A stretch of 33,969 bases of DNA from Nemertoderma westbladi. Taxonomy: Eukaryota; Xenacoelomorpha; Nemertodermatida; Nemertodermatidae. Both the position numbers and the translations under genes were made by a program. Within the stretch, counting starts at the first letter, position 1. Each line of letters starts with the position of its first letter. The DNA lies in the NCBI GenBank assembly GCA_032718475.1, contig JAUCBJ010002868.1:1-33969 (forward strand). Direction: 5' to 3'. The notes beneath the pieces were generated by a model. That model saw only the letters and a list, made by a program, of their open reading frames with translations, searched no databases and was not told the DNA's origin. This document shows positions 1-9,812 of this stretch, piece after piece.

Positions 1-426
1 ACACACCGCTAGTATCCAAGGATACATAATAACAACGTGACATTCTGGAAGGCACTTGACTAACGGACAAATGACCCGAATGTGTAATAGAATGTGTACC
101 ATTTGTGACAGTTACGTGGAATTTGTGCGTTTGTAGATGAATGTTACTACTAAGGTGTGTTTACAGTAGCGAGTCGCAATTGTGAAAGTAGCCCTAACTC
201 TCCAGTAAGAACCTGAAGTATATCTAAGCCTTTGGGACGGACGGTGGAGTGACTCGTGCTGGTTGTTGTAGTCGTTGTGCAGCTACGACGTTGGCGATAG
301 GCACATCGGCGAAAGTACACCAGCGCTGAGGATCTCGCACTGTCCGGGGGCAGAGAGGGGTAGGCAGCGACGCCCGCTCACCTAAATATAAACTCATTAT
401 AATATGGATAAACTTATATAGCAGAT
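1..426. other. 5' flank of the decayed gene, no feature recognised
   Basis: No convincing reading frame, RNA gene or repeat was found. An in-frame stop (TAA at 409-411) lies just upstream of the first ATG of the following decayed gene, so that frame does not extend further left. I see no terminal inverted repeat that would mark a transposon end here. Confidence 0.4.
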
Positions 427-1949
427 ATGATTGAGTTGATAGAAGATGATCTTGGTATCAGGGAGCGATATACTCTACCTTTACAAGCGTTTGTTGATAG
501 CTTGATATGCGGCGACGCTGGTCCAACTACTACGGAGGACGATGGTCGTTATATCGAACCGCCAATGTCCCAGGAACAACTTACGCGTGAATTAGACTAT
601 AGAAAATTTACCGCTCGCTATACGCATCGTAATGGTACGTATATGGACTTCTTAACTACTGGTCATCTTATCGACCTACACGATACGAACGATATAGACA
701 CCGAAAGGGAAATGGTTTTATTTAAATATCATACCCAGCGGAAGCGGAACGATAAACTGAGATTCGAACACGAAAATTCTATTCGAAACCGACTCGAAAG
801 TGAAGATGTTGAAGAACCGGATAAACGCAGCGACTTCAAAGAATATCTGGAATTCTTGAGAGAAACATATCTCAATATTACCAGTCAACAGAATCTAGAA
901 ACTCGATATCTTCAAGGTATATATCATGACCGCATGGTAGAACTCAAACGGCTCTATTCCACTATGATGTATCTTACCGCTGATCGACCGCTACCTGTTG
1001 CACCGGATAGCTTCGAACAGATGGAGGAATATTGTAAACTGGAGAAAGATCACTCGCGTTTCCCCTACAAGATGTGCGTCTTTGGTATTATTGCGATGAA
1101 TGCCCTAGACCCAACCAACAAACGGAAAGACCTAAACATCCGCGGAGACGTTGCATTAAACACGGTTTTACTCGCTATATTTACGGGAGTTTCGAGCGAA
1201 ACTTGTTCGATGTATCACCTACGCTCGCTCGATTTAAACGATCCTTAAATAAACCTATGATCCGAGTTCCGGAATACTCGATCAGACCTCCTCACTCCCT
1301 AGTGAGAACCCAGACTCTTGATCCTAATAGTATCATGGATCCTCCCGAGCTGTACTCACTGTTCAAAGATCTAGTGCTACCCGAACAGTTAGTCGGTGGC
1401 ACTCTGATTGTGGGCTCCCTAAATATTCGCCCATCTTACCTAGTCGGATTGGGACGCGGACATCTAATATCGTCATTCAACCGTATCATCGTCCCTGTTT
1501 AACCCGATACAACCTGTCACTGAGGCGGAGGAGAGAGTTGTACGAGACGCGTTGGACACTATTCGTCAAAAGATCGGAAAATGAACCTACAATTGTTTAG
1601 AGAAACGTAAATTGCGGTAGCAAGTCCAAGCGGTAAACGAATTAACTTTATCTCAGTTTGATCAAGAAATCCAGAATCTCTAAGAAGATATCGAACTTGG
1701 ACGACCCTATTCTCTGCGAGAGTTTTTGGATGAACGTATCCAGCTACGAGCGGAGGAAAATCAGCTCGAGGAGAAGCATATCGAAACGGCGGATACCCCA
1801 ACCATAATCCTACACCTTCTGATGAAATCATATTGCACCCTTCACCCAGGAGTTATAGCCCTCCTAGTAAAGTGGCTCCCCCCAAAGAGAAAAGGACTCT
1901 TGCTAGCTTTAAAAAACTGCGTAAACGCCGTCCACGCAAGAAAGACTAA
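427..1949 (+). pseudogene. Decayed protein-coding gene of unknown family, possibly of mobile or viral origin
   Basis: A 273-codon open frame runs from the ATG at 427 to 1248. Coding-like sequence then continues in another frame to about 1490 and returns to the first frame to about 1810. That stretch carries in-frame stops at about 1584, 1614 and 1677. A third frame shift leads to a stop at 1947-1949. The frames hand over without gaps, which is what one gene with several indels would give. The first part is charged and probably helical, with many Glu, Arg and Asp. The part near 1520-1790 is rich in Glu, Gln and Leu (coiled-coil-like). The last residues form a basic tail (SFKKLRKRRPRKKD). I do not recognise the family. 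A DNA-binding or core-like structural protein of a transposon or endogenous virus is one possibility, but no diagnostic domain is visible. The gene is broken in at least five places and cannot be functional as it stands. Confidence 0.6.
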
Positions 1950-2839
1950 CTGTTTAGAGTATTTTTATATTTTAGAAACTGTGATTTTTTATATTTTATA
2001 GAATTAAATCCCATTTTCTGGGAGCGGTGTAAAAGCTTTTGTGGGATATAACTGGCCCTTTTGCTTCGCAATCCAGTTTCCCTCAATGCGCTCAAATACT
2101 CTAAAGAAAAACTCCCTAACTCAAATGATGCAAGCTACCGGCTGATTGGCTGATTTGCTGTACGTATGGCCTCTTTGTTCTGTTCGATCAACCAACCAGA
2201 GCAAGGTCAACCAAGCAGAGTGATTCATCCTGTATGTTGGCTAAGGGCTGCAAAAACCCGAATAGTTCGGCATTTAGACATTCGTGGAATCTGTGGAATA
2301 TGGAACTCTGCCAATGAGAGCTTTTCCTCTTTGTGTTGAAAGCTACCTGCAACAGCTCACAGGGTTCAGTGTGTTGGTTTTCCTGATGCCATGAACATCG
2401 GCTATGGAATTATTCTGTTTTATTCCAACATTAGAACGGCTTTAATTATAAGAACACATAACTGTTACCGGTACGGTACGGAACGCAGTGGACCGGTACG
2501 GTATGGTACGGTACCTACTGCTGTATTGCACATTATTTACTGCTATTTACTGTTTGTTATTAATTGTATCAGTTGTTTACATATTGTTATTTGGAGAATA
2601 ACGATAAACGATCAGAAACCCCGATCTTCTTGATGCACTAAGGTTAGAGAGACTGGTTACATATAGCAATTGCGACTTATATTATCGTGGTTTGTAGTGA
2701 ATTGAATGCTATTTTATAGGCCCTACAAATGTCGGTTGCTATTCTCTTTATATATGATTAAAATCAGTGACTATCGGCAATTCAGTGTGCAGCGGTGTGC
2801 AATAGTCTGTATGTGCTTGTCCACGTAACAAAGCATCTC
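1950..2839. other. Intergenic, no gene seen; CGGTAC-rich patch
   Basis: No supported gene. Around 2469-2514 the hexamer CGGTAC and close variants recur several times, as they do near 5.75-6.07 kb. The rest is AT-rich and without recognisable structure. An 80-codon frame at 2391-2633 has no family features and spans this patch, so I do not call it. Confidence 0.4.
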
Positions 2840-3240
2840 CTAAAGAATGCGCCTTATGTGTAACTTATAATCCATTCCGTTGTGTTTAGTGTAAGCCATA
2901 GCTCTGTTTATATAGATAGAGCGCCACGTCCTAAAGGAACTGCTAATATTTCCCGAAAGTGAATGATATTTGTCAGGAATTATATTAACGATCAATCGAA
3001 TAGTACGGTAGGCCTGCACCGCAATCAAATTAAAGCATCCGAATCCAGTCTCCCGGGTATATCCAGCGGGTGAATGGTCGCGCATAGACTGGCTTCGGCT
3101 AATGTTGGATTTATTTGTGTCAAATACTTGTCATAGGCTAAAGTCGATTTATAACCTAGAAGACGTATAGATTTGGCGGGTTAAACTGCCAAAAGTCTTA
3201 AAAGCGCGAACACAACCACATAATGGCACATAGTGTCGAG
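2840..3240 (-). mobile_element. Dispersed repeat, copy 1 (RT-associated)
   Basis: The part at about 3044-3212 matches, on the opposite strand and with about 80-85% identity by eye, the stretch from about 33800 to the right edge of the window. There it directly follows a reverse-transcriptase motif. In this copy an 81-residue frame (2840-3085, minus) begins inside the shared part and runs beyond it. Its product is not recognised. Upstream on the minus strand (about 3215-3265) only a weak, frame-shifted resemblance to the RT motif remains. I read this as a degraded retrotransposon fragment. The shared length is limited by the window edge, so the true repeat may be longer. Confidence 0.6.
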
Positions 3241-4528
3241 CCCAATACCTGTTGGCTGATTGACTTGCGAAAGTTTTTAAAACAATTCAAAATTGAAGGT
3301 TTTGGTCTTGTTTTCAAGATTTGTATAGTTAGTTACGCCTGTACTTCCTAGTTTCATTGTACCTGTTTCTTTTCCGTCATCTCTAGAGCTAGTCCTTGTT
3401 AATCTCTACCATTCTTATCTACTACGCCTTTATCACTTTTTCTTGGTTCCCCGATTCTGCGTTGCACAAATAATGAAGAGAGAAACGCCTTTCCTACACA
3501 TAATATTGTTTATTAGTTCTGCTTCGAATCTATCAAATATAAGCTTCTCAATCTATCCCACTTATCCGCCTGCGAAACAGCATCCTGGATAGAGGATATA
3601 TATATGTAATGAGATTATGCTTTTAATTTCATGTACTTCAGATTTCCAAATAAATTACTATTGCATTTCGTGATTTTAGAAGGTCAATTAGACGATCGTC
3701 ATTATCTCATATGAGGCGGCGGATTAAGGTCATTTCCTGCTATACATGTTAATTCTCTTTTTGTATTGTCCCATATAGGTCGTTACCTCTTTTGACATAA
3801 TCGATGAAATATAATGCGGAATTACTTGCAAATATTTGCTACAACTCCCTGCTCGTAATCTCCCACCCCAATGAAGCTTGACTTTATCACCGCGGGACAT
3901 TCCCACTCGTTAATAGGTTTCATGTAATTCCGTAGAATTCTGGCTCAACAGAAAGTTCAAGGTTTCCATGATTAGCTAGAAACTTGTCAAATTTCTCAGT
4001 TGATTTTGCCCCAAAGTTGAGTTTCGTTCATGATCTAATTAATACAGCTGACATATTATAAATATTATATAAATACACCATGACCCGTAATATAGTGTCA
4101 TTTTCTGATGACAAGGACCCCCCCCCCCCCCCAGATTTTCCTACAAATCTTTATCATATTGCTTGAAATTTGAAACACAACAAGTTCAACTCACCGTCGA
4201 TGACCCCATGAAGCCGGAATTTTCGATTTTGCCTTTAATTTTTTTTTATAGGCGTTTTAAAAAAGTGTCTTTTGAGAAATCGCACCCTCCGTATCATTCC
4301 CATTCTTCACATTAGTCGTAATTTTTTCATATCATTAAAAAGCTTGCGTTGTTGAGAAGCGGCATTAACTGATCGGGCCACATGATGTCAAAATTGTGCT
4401 GTGCATGCACTAGTTCGCGCTGTTAAGTTGAATTAATGCGAATTCAATTAAGTGGCAAACAACTAACTAGAACAGGCAGTCTAAAATAACATAAATTTGA
4501 AATCTAACCCGATTCGTTGTTTCTATCA
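3241..4528. other. Intergenic, no gene seen; poly-C tract
   Basis: I see no gene in this AT-rich stretch. The only distinct feature is a run of 15 C at 4118-4132, one of several long G or C homopolymers in the window. Confidence 0.4.
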
Positions 4529-4698
4529 GGGCTCATGTTAGTAACATGAGGGCTCATGTTAGTAACACGAGCCCTCAGGCTACTATTACAGGCCAACAAG
4601 ACAGCTAACACGAGCCCTCATGATAGCTAACACGATCCCTCATGTTACTAACACGAGGGCTCGTGTTAGTAACATACATGAGCGCTCGTGTTAGTAAA
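4529..4698. repeat. Cluster of alternating-orientation GGGCTCGTGTTAGTAACA repeats
   Basis: A core of about 18 bp (GGGCTCRTGTTAGTAACA) occurs about seven times in both orientations within 170 bp. Adjacent opposite copies form dyads. One is perfect: 15-bp arms at 4643-4657 and 4660-4674 separated by GG. Another near-palindrome is at 4550-4575. The whole could fold into alternative hairpins. No coding potential is seen. It may be a remnant of a foldback element or a local expansion through hairpin-primed replication. Confidence 0.85.
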
Positions 4699-5299
4699 AT
4701 ATATTTGTTATGTCCCCTCCCGGGCACCGTAATTAGCAGCTCGCAATAACAATCCCTTTCTGCCTGATCTAACTTTTAAGACATTTATTTTATACAATTT
4801 TATAATAATGAATAAATATTTTTTACACGTTTAATTGGTACCGATTTGCCCCGCTTGGGGGCGTATATATAATAATTAATTAATCAATAACAAAAAGTTT
4901 ACAACGTATGTAAAAATCCATCAGGTAATGAACTCAACTCCTCCGGTTAGAGGATAGCCACAGTTATCCAGTTGTTATTGATTGGATTATTAAACGATAG
5001 CAAACGTCTGACGTCAATATTAAAAACTTAAATATTGTGCTATAGTGGGAATTAGTGTAAAAATAATCGACAATAATCCACAACCTTAGTGGAAAACAAA
5101 TATCAATAAGAAATTTCCAGAGTGCTTTAATATTTTAGATTAATCAGTTTGGTATCAAAGAGAACATTTCATCATCATCATCAAAAGAAATATATAAATC
5201 ATAAGCAAGTTAAAGTCTCGTAACCGAGAATTTGTTACCAAGACAGCAAGACGCGGAAATAGTGCCAGATGTGAACTTGGACTCTTTACCCGAGCTTAT
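4699..5299. other. Intergenic AT-rich, no gene seen
   Basis: AT-rich sequence with a short (CAT)n run near 5170-5182. I see no gene, RNA or mobile-element terminus. Confidence 0.4.
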
Positions 5300-5400
5300 A
5301 TCCTAGATGCGTACTTAGATCCTGGGTGCAAACTTAGTCCTGGGTGCGAACCTAGATCCTGGGTGCGAACCTAGATCCTAAACACGAACTTATATCCTAG
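5300..5400. repeat. 19-bp tandem repeat, about five copies
   Basis: Units of 18-19 bp with the consensus ATCCTGGGTGCGAACCTAG repeat from about 5300 to 5400. The central copies are nearly identical and the edge copies diverged. The array directly abuts a copy of a dispersed repeat that starts at about 5402. Confidence 0.85.
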
Positions 5401-5401
5401 T

Positions 5402-5615
5402 GGGGCGAGCCACGAAGTGAGTGAGCCTGAGCGTAGGGGTACCATTAATCAACCTGTCGTTCTGTCGTTCTGTCGCGTTTTTTTTCAGTATTTTATTTTA
5501 AACGTTAATAACTCGGCCAATCCTTGATGAAATCTATCCAAACTTGGTACACATGTTGTTTGGCAAAAGTTTGAAAATTTTCCAAGTAGAATTTGCGTGG
5601 GGCCTTCGTGCAGCA
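5402..5615 (+). repeat. Dispersed repeat family R2, copy 1
   Basis: This about 210-bp segment is clearly homologous to 14701-14907 on the same strand. Shared blocks include TTTTAAACGTTAATAACTC, a long central block beginning GATGAAATCTATCCAAACTT, and the GGCCTTCG-containing end. The start (GGGGCGAGCCAC) reappears inverted at about 30638-30652. No coding capacity is seen. It is probably a MITE or a retroelement fragment. Confidence 0.8.
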
Positions 5616-5729
5616 TCAGTGTAACTGTTATTGCAGTTATAATACATTTATTTATCCAAATTTAAAATGCGTTAACTTATTATTACTGTAGGATAAATCA
5701 GCTGGGTTTCTAACAAATTTTGCAATACA

Positions 5730-6070
5730 TTGGGGCAGTCTGCATGTACCATGTGTACCGGTACTGTCAGGCTGTACTCAATCCCTGAATCGAGAATCCT
5801 GCAATCAGTCAATACCGTACTGCAATACTGGTCAGCCGGTACCATACACTGCAGACATGCCATATCATGTAATCTAATTAAAGCAACCGGCAACCCTTGC
5901 GGTGATTATAGTTTAGGCCTAATTAGCCCAGTACCGGCACCGGTAATAATAATATAATAGTTTAGATAGTTACCGCTAATCATTCAGTTATTGGCACGGT
6001 ACACCGTATTGCTGTACTGCCGTTGTAGTGCGTACCGTAGGTACCACCCTACTACCGGTACCGGCTGACC
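5730..6070. repeat. Degenerate GGTACCG-rich region
   Basis: Variants of CCGGTACCG recur irregularly (near 5755, 5837, 5933, 5995, 6030 and 6050), giving many small dyads. The short open frames here run through these motifs on both strands and show no protein features. I treat the region as repeat-derived and not as a gene. Confidence 0.45.
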
Positions 6071-6281
6071 GGTGGCAACTAGCACTTCAGCACTTGCAGA
6101 CTTGCACAGCAACAGCACTACCGGCGATACACAGGTTGGAATTTATGTAGAGTTTGCTCAACAGTACAGATATAAAATAGTTATCTAAATTATATATATT
6201 GCTATTGACAAGTATTGAAATATATACCGTTATTCGTGTTATCAGTATTTGCAACATCTGACATTGAAGAGGTGAGAGAAG

Positions 6282-6855
6282 ATGAATACCGGCACTCAAC
6301 AAAACCAACGCTTAGCACAGGTCGGTATGGTTACCTCGAAACCGGCGCGACTGTCCACTCGAATACAACTTCAAAACACAAACGCCAACAATAAACTGAA
6401 AGCGAATCGAACGTCTTCAGAAGAATCTGTCATTGGGACGAAGAAAAGGAAGCCGAAACCACGGGAATGGACCACAGCTAAGATTGAATGCTCCCATTGT
6501 CAGAGTTCCTGGACCGAAATTGAAACACCAATTGCCGATGGGCTTGATCTCTCAAACCAAAACTTCCTCTGCGGGGTTTGCGCGGCAGTAAAGATTGAAA
6601 GTCTGGAAGCTGGCATCCCTAGGTATTATTATTATAAAGAGCGTCAGCCTGCGTTTAATAAATATATTTTAATACAAAACAGGTCGAACGCAAAGAGGCT
6701 TATAATGAAGACGAGTACTGCATTGATTATATTCCTATAAACCACCTGGCTTTGCATATTGAACGTGCGTTTGGAAATAAATCGTGCTACCCTTCCGTGG
6801 GTGGTAGATGTCGCGGTTATGTATTGGTGGGTGGGGGGGGGGGGGGGCAGATTAA
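6282..6855 (+). CDS. Zinc-cluster protein, probably two-exon or frame-shifted; possible retrotransposon ORF1
   Basis: An ATG at 6282 opens a basic, Asn/Lys-rich N-terminus (KKRKPKPREW near residue 50). Next comes a zinc-binding arrangement, C-x2-C, about 24 residues, then C-x2-C (CSHC ... CGVC, ending near residue 105). Unspliced, the frame stops at 6740. From about 6684 a different frame looks more protein-like (starting VERKEAYNEDEYCIDY) and runs to a TAA at about 6853, through a poly-G tract. A GTAAAG donor just after CGVCAA and an ACAG acceptor at 6683 would join the two in phase through an intron of about 95 bp. A simple frameshift in a pseudogene would look similar. Zinc-cluster proteins of this kind occur in host regulators and in ORF1 of CR1-like LINEs. 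An RT fragment and a LINE fragment lie downstream on the same strand, but those belong to two different LINE types. The function is not known. Confidence 0.4.
6833..6847. repeat. Poly-G tract (15 G)
   Basis: Uninterrupted run of 15 G, at the 3' end of the zinc-cluster reading frame. Length is uncertain because homopolymers are error-prone in sequencing. Confidence 0.9.
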
Positions 6856-6920
6856 AAGGGGTTAACACGTACTGTCCCCCTTTCTTTGATTAATTGGTGG
6901 TGTGGGTTAATCTCTCATAA

Positions 6921-7003
6921 CCTGATTTTGTGATACAGTCGCACAATTTTAATTTGTATCTCATAACTGGGCCTCGTGCTGCGCGAAGGCCCCACGAACG
7001 TGT
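6921..7003 (+). repeat. Dispersed repeat family R1, copy 1
   Basis: This copy is about 80 bp and shares GATTTTGTGATA, TCATAACTG and the core GTGCTGCGCGAAGGCCCCAC with copies at 13607-13683 and 15518-15599, all in the same orientation. It lies about 45 bp upstream of the SINE tRNA-like head. A shorter version of the core appears inverted at the end of family R2. Confidence 0.85.
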
Positions 7004-7049
7004 AAATTTAGATCGAAATAGGTATACGTGGAAATGCTTTACAGTATAA

Positions 7050-7325
7050 GTTCCACCTTGGTGTAGTGGTTGCATTGAATTCACATCTCCCGTAGGTCGT
7101 GGGTTCGATCCTCACATGGGCCAGGGCAGTTTTCGTTTCGGCACGAATGTTTTAAAGGGACCAGCCAGGGCGCATATCTGCCTTGCATCCTTAAGTGGTA
7201 GCTAAATGAGTACTGGAGTTTCCTCTGGGGAGTAAACTTCTGGGGGACCGCACTGGAAATAAGTCGTGAGACTTTGTGCGTAATCCCTGGCCTAGCAGCC
7301 GAATAAAATTTACTGTTTACTTATT
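7050..7325 (+). mobile_element. tRNA-derived SINE
   Basis: The head carries both internal RNA polymerase III promoter elements in the right order. An A box (TGGTGTAGTGG) is at 7059-7069 and a B box (GGTTCGATCC) at 7102-7111, 42 bp apart start to start, as in tRNA genes. The head does not close into a perfect acceptor stem, so I do not call a functional tRNA. About 200 bp of unrelated body follows, ending in an AT-rich tail after GCCGAATAAAATTTA near 7300-7325. This is the usual build of a SINE that borrows the 3' end of a LINE. The element seems nearly full length, but I could not identify target-site duplications. Confidence 0.75.
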
Positions 7326-7355
7326 TACATACAGTATGGTTAAAATCTTTCCTTT

Positions 7356-7480
7356 CTTCTAGAACACAGCGTGTACGCATATGTATTCTTATTCATCATA
7401 TTCATCATAAAGCTCTACGATATGTCGGAGTTCCGCCGGGCTCAGTTCTTGGGCCGCTATTGTTCAGTATCAATAAACAA
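7356..7480 (+). pseudogene. Fragment of LINE reverse transcriptase (Jockey/CR1/L2-like)
   Basis: At 7427-7477 the plus strand encodes GVPPGSVLGPLLFSINK. It closely follows the conserved RT block GVPQGSVLGPLLF of Jockey, CR1 and L2 LINEs, with Gln changed to Pro and the residues after LLF partly lost. About 70 bp upstream, in another frame, SFLSSRTQRVRI resembles the S-Y-L-x-x-R-x-Q-R-V segment that precedes this block in the same enzymes. A frame shift and missing residues separate them. No catalytic FADD block follows. This is a short, dead remnant. Confidence 0.8.
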
Positions 7481-7819
7481 TCATTCTCCTCAGTTATAAC
7501 GAATCATGATCTTATTATCACCTACCAATAAATTGATTTCAAACCTCCCAATCACCGCCAAACCGCTGAACTCTGATTAACCCAGGATGATGTTGCTTCT
7601 TTCATTTCATTTCAATCTGGCACATCAGATTCCCAGCGGCTTTAATCATTAGTGGTCGATCAACGTTGGAATTTCACTTAAATATAAATGGGATCGCATC
7701 GGGATAAAGAAGTTGATTGTAGTTCGTCGGCCAGGGATATTTCCGCAACTATTGAAGGTCATTTATCACCTGAGAACTATATTACATCGTGCCCCGTGAG
7801 TCTTTTTATCGTCAATGCG

Positions 7820-8420
7820 TGTGCTTGAGTATGGAGCATGTTGCTGACTTGGATCCGGCAGTCGACCTTCGAATATGTAAGGGAAAAGCATGGGCGGGCA
7901 GCTTTTAGTGGGCTGTCCAGGACTTGGAAGTCACATAGTATACGTCGGAAACTTAAGTTTCTATTATTTAGAGCAGCAGTAGAACCAGAACCAGTAATTC
8001 CATATGGTAGTATGGGCCCACCTGATGGGACATACACAAGAATGCTAATACGAAATTTCGGGTTCACTGTGTCAATCTCACATCTCCAGCCAGACACTTT
8101 GCGGCATTGGAGGTATCTCAATGGTTTCTCCAAGCGTGACTTGGTGCATAATCTTGAACTTTGGCAGCCTCATGGTAAAAATTAACAGTAAATGACAGTG
8201 GACAGTAAATGACTTTCATGTGGCGCCTCTTAAGGGTTACTGATCTTGAAGATTTTTTTTATTGTGGTATTATTATCGATAAACCGCCATAGAATTATTA
8301 ATGCAAGCTGCGTTACAGCATGTCAATTGTGGATTCCATGGTGGTAGCACCAATATATTGCTAAGTCGGCATAGCTCTCTTATGCCGCAGGCCGATTATA
8401 GTAATAGTAGTAGTACTGTA
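7820..8420 (+). mobile_element. LINE 3' fragment, copy A (C-terminal region plus 3' tail)
   Basis: The plus strand encodes pieces typical of the C-terminal region downstream of RT in a widespread LINE group: RRKLKFLLFRAAVEP, DGTYTRMLIRNFG and VHNLELWQPHGK. These correspond to the family pattern 'LFRAxVEPVLLYGSE...DGxYTRML...LWxPxxG'. They are interrupted by frame shifts and a deletion of roughly 100 bp near 8190-8290. The fragment ends in GGCCGATTATAGTAATAGTAGTAG, close to the tail of copy B. Copy B lies inverted at 12.0-12.7 kb. The RT catalytic core is absent, as in most 5'-truncated LINE insertions. Confidence 0.85.
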
Positions 8421-8564
8421 GTATCCGGTCATATCATGGCTCAGTTACACCAAAACAGCCTAACTATTTACAAACCAAGTGATCCCCAATTATGGATTTA
8501 CAAGGAAGTTCAGGGATTTAGGTGTTACTTATCATTAGAAATATAATTATGTCTTTCTTTGTAG

Positions 8565-8706
8565 CACAGGATCCCTGTAGCACTGGTTATCCCAAACTGC
8601 AAACGAATATAATAAAAGGGCAAAAACAGCATGCCGAAGCAATTAAGACAAGAATAGAGCAAATTTACAGACCTCCGTGGTGGGTAGAAAGGGAATCTCC
8701 CACCAG
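8565..8706 (+). CDS. Possible internal exon of an unidentified gene
   Basis: A strong acceptor (GTCTTTCTTTGTAG) ends at 8564 and a donor (CAG|GTATTT) begins at 8707. They bound 142 nt with an open frame of 46 full codons. The peptide is mixed-composition and soluble-looking (segments TGYPKLQTNIIKGQKQ and IEQIYRPPWWVERESP), unlike the low-complexity frames nearby. I do not recognise it. No partner exon could be fixed. A fragment of another retroelement is the main alternative. Confidence 0.3.
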
Positions 8707-8759
8707 GTATTTGTGGTTGTTGGTAAGAGGTGAATGTTTCATGTTAAAGTAACAACCTG

Positions 8760-9101
8760 ACATGCACTATGTCTGGGATCGGTTTATAGTAGAATAATGA
8801 TATAACACAGATTTATTAGAAAGACATTGCCTAAAGGTAATAATCCGACCACGAACCTCAGGAAAATCCACTTGGACTCATTGATTTGTTGCCTGTCTAG
8901 TTAAAGTGCTATGCATCACTGTTATTCTGTGATAACAAAACATTACATAAACATTATACTCTTAGGTTCAATACTACAAGATACCGTAGAGTAGTTCGTA
9001 TACTAAGTTAGCAGTTGGTGGTCTGGAGACTGGGTACAGTCTCCTCTAACCCTTTCCCTTTTAGGGTATCATATATGATACAAGAATGTAATCGCACATT
9101 G
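8760..9101. other. Intergenic, no gene seen
   Basis: AT-rich sequence without a supported gene or repeat. Confidence 0.4.
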
Positions 9102-9222
9102 TTAGAGGACCGTTAGGACTTCTTACTGTAAAAGTATTCACTATGTATGTATGTATATCGGGTTAGAAGACCGTTAGGACTTCTTACTGTAAAAGTATTC
9201 ACTATGTATGTATGTATATCAG
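9102..9222. repeat. 61-bp tandem duplication
   Basis: Two adjacent copies (from 9102 and from 9163) of a 61-bp unit containing GACCGTTAGGACTTCTTACT and (ATGT)n differ at only a few bases. A diverged relative (GACCTTTAGGGCTTCTTGCT followed by GTTTGTTTG) occurs near 10222-10268. The unit is therefore probably part of an older dispersed repeat that duplicated locally. Confidence 0.9.
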
Positions 9223-9497
9223 GTAAACTCCTCCGAAACTATAGCTCGTCCGTCAATGAAAGTTATATCAATCGACGCAGCTCAACCCCAGGATGTGGAA
9301 AAAAGAGTTTCGAAAAAAAAATATCAAAGTTTTTATTTTATTTTGAAAAATAGCCCGAAAACACGAAAATTGCCATAGACTCAATGATAGAAACACCAGC
9401 TGCTGGTGCTCATGAGGGCCCAGTAAGCTAATACTATTAATTTAATGGATAGGCCCAAACTACAGAGAAGTATATTACTTGCCAAGTTTTAGCAGGC

Positions 9498-9812
9498 CTA
9501 AAAACCCGTTCACATCCAACGGAACGGTACACCGCGCGGTATACCGCAGGGCCAGCGGTACACCGCTGACTGTGAACGACCCAACAGGTAGTTGTGCGCT
9601 GAAACGCGCGGTTTACCGCAGCCCATTTAAACAATGTTAAAACAATTAATGTAATTTCCTGTTGAACAGATAGATCAGTCCAGATCATTTACCGCAACAA
9701 CGGTACCGTTGGATGTGAACGGGCTCCGGGTAGTGCACCGCTGGCTTACCGCTTCAATACCACCCGACTACTTTACCGCTCACGCGCCGTTGGATGTGAA
9801 CGGGGCTTTAAG
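9498..9812. mobile_element. MITE with 18-bp terminal inverted repeats and a nested extra terminus
   Basis: CCCGTTCACATCCAACGG at 9505-9522 is the exact reverse complement of 9787-9804, and also of a second internal copy at 9706-9723. The segment has no coding capacity and is rich in CGGTAC/ACCGC dyads next to the left end. That is the layout of a non-autonomous DNA transposon with subterminal repeats. The internal right end suggests either a shorter element (9505-9723) extended by a second insertion or a composite. The target-site duplication is unclear (TAA/TTA at the edges), so I do not assign a superfamily. Confidence 0.75.

Noticed and set aside
7050-7122. Functional tRNA gene
   Set aside because: A and B boxes fit, but the acceptor stem does not close and a SINE body and tail follow.
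6282-8420. One degenerate LINE spanning the zinc-cluster frame, RT fragment and C-terminal fragment
   Set aside because: The RT block (GVPxGSVLGP) is of the Jockey/CR1/L2 type, whereas the C-terminal block (LFRAxVEP...LWQPHG) belongs to a different LINE group. Co-orientation is probably coincidental.
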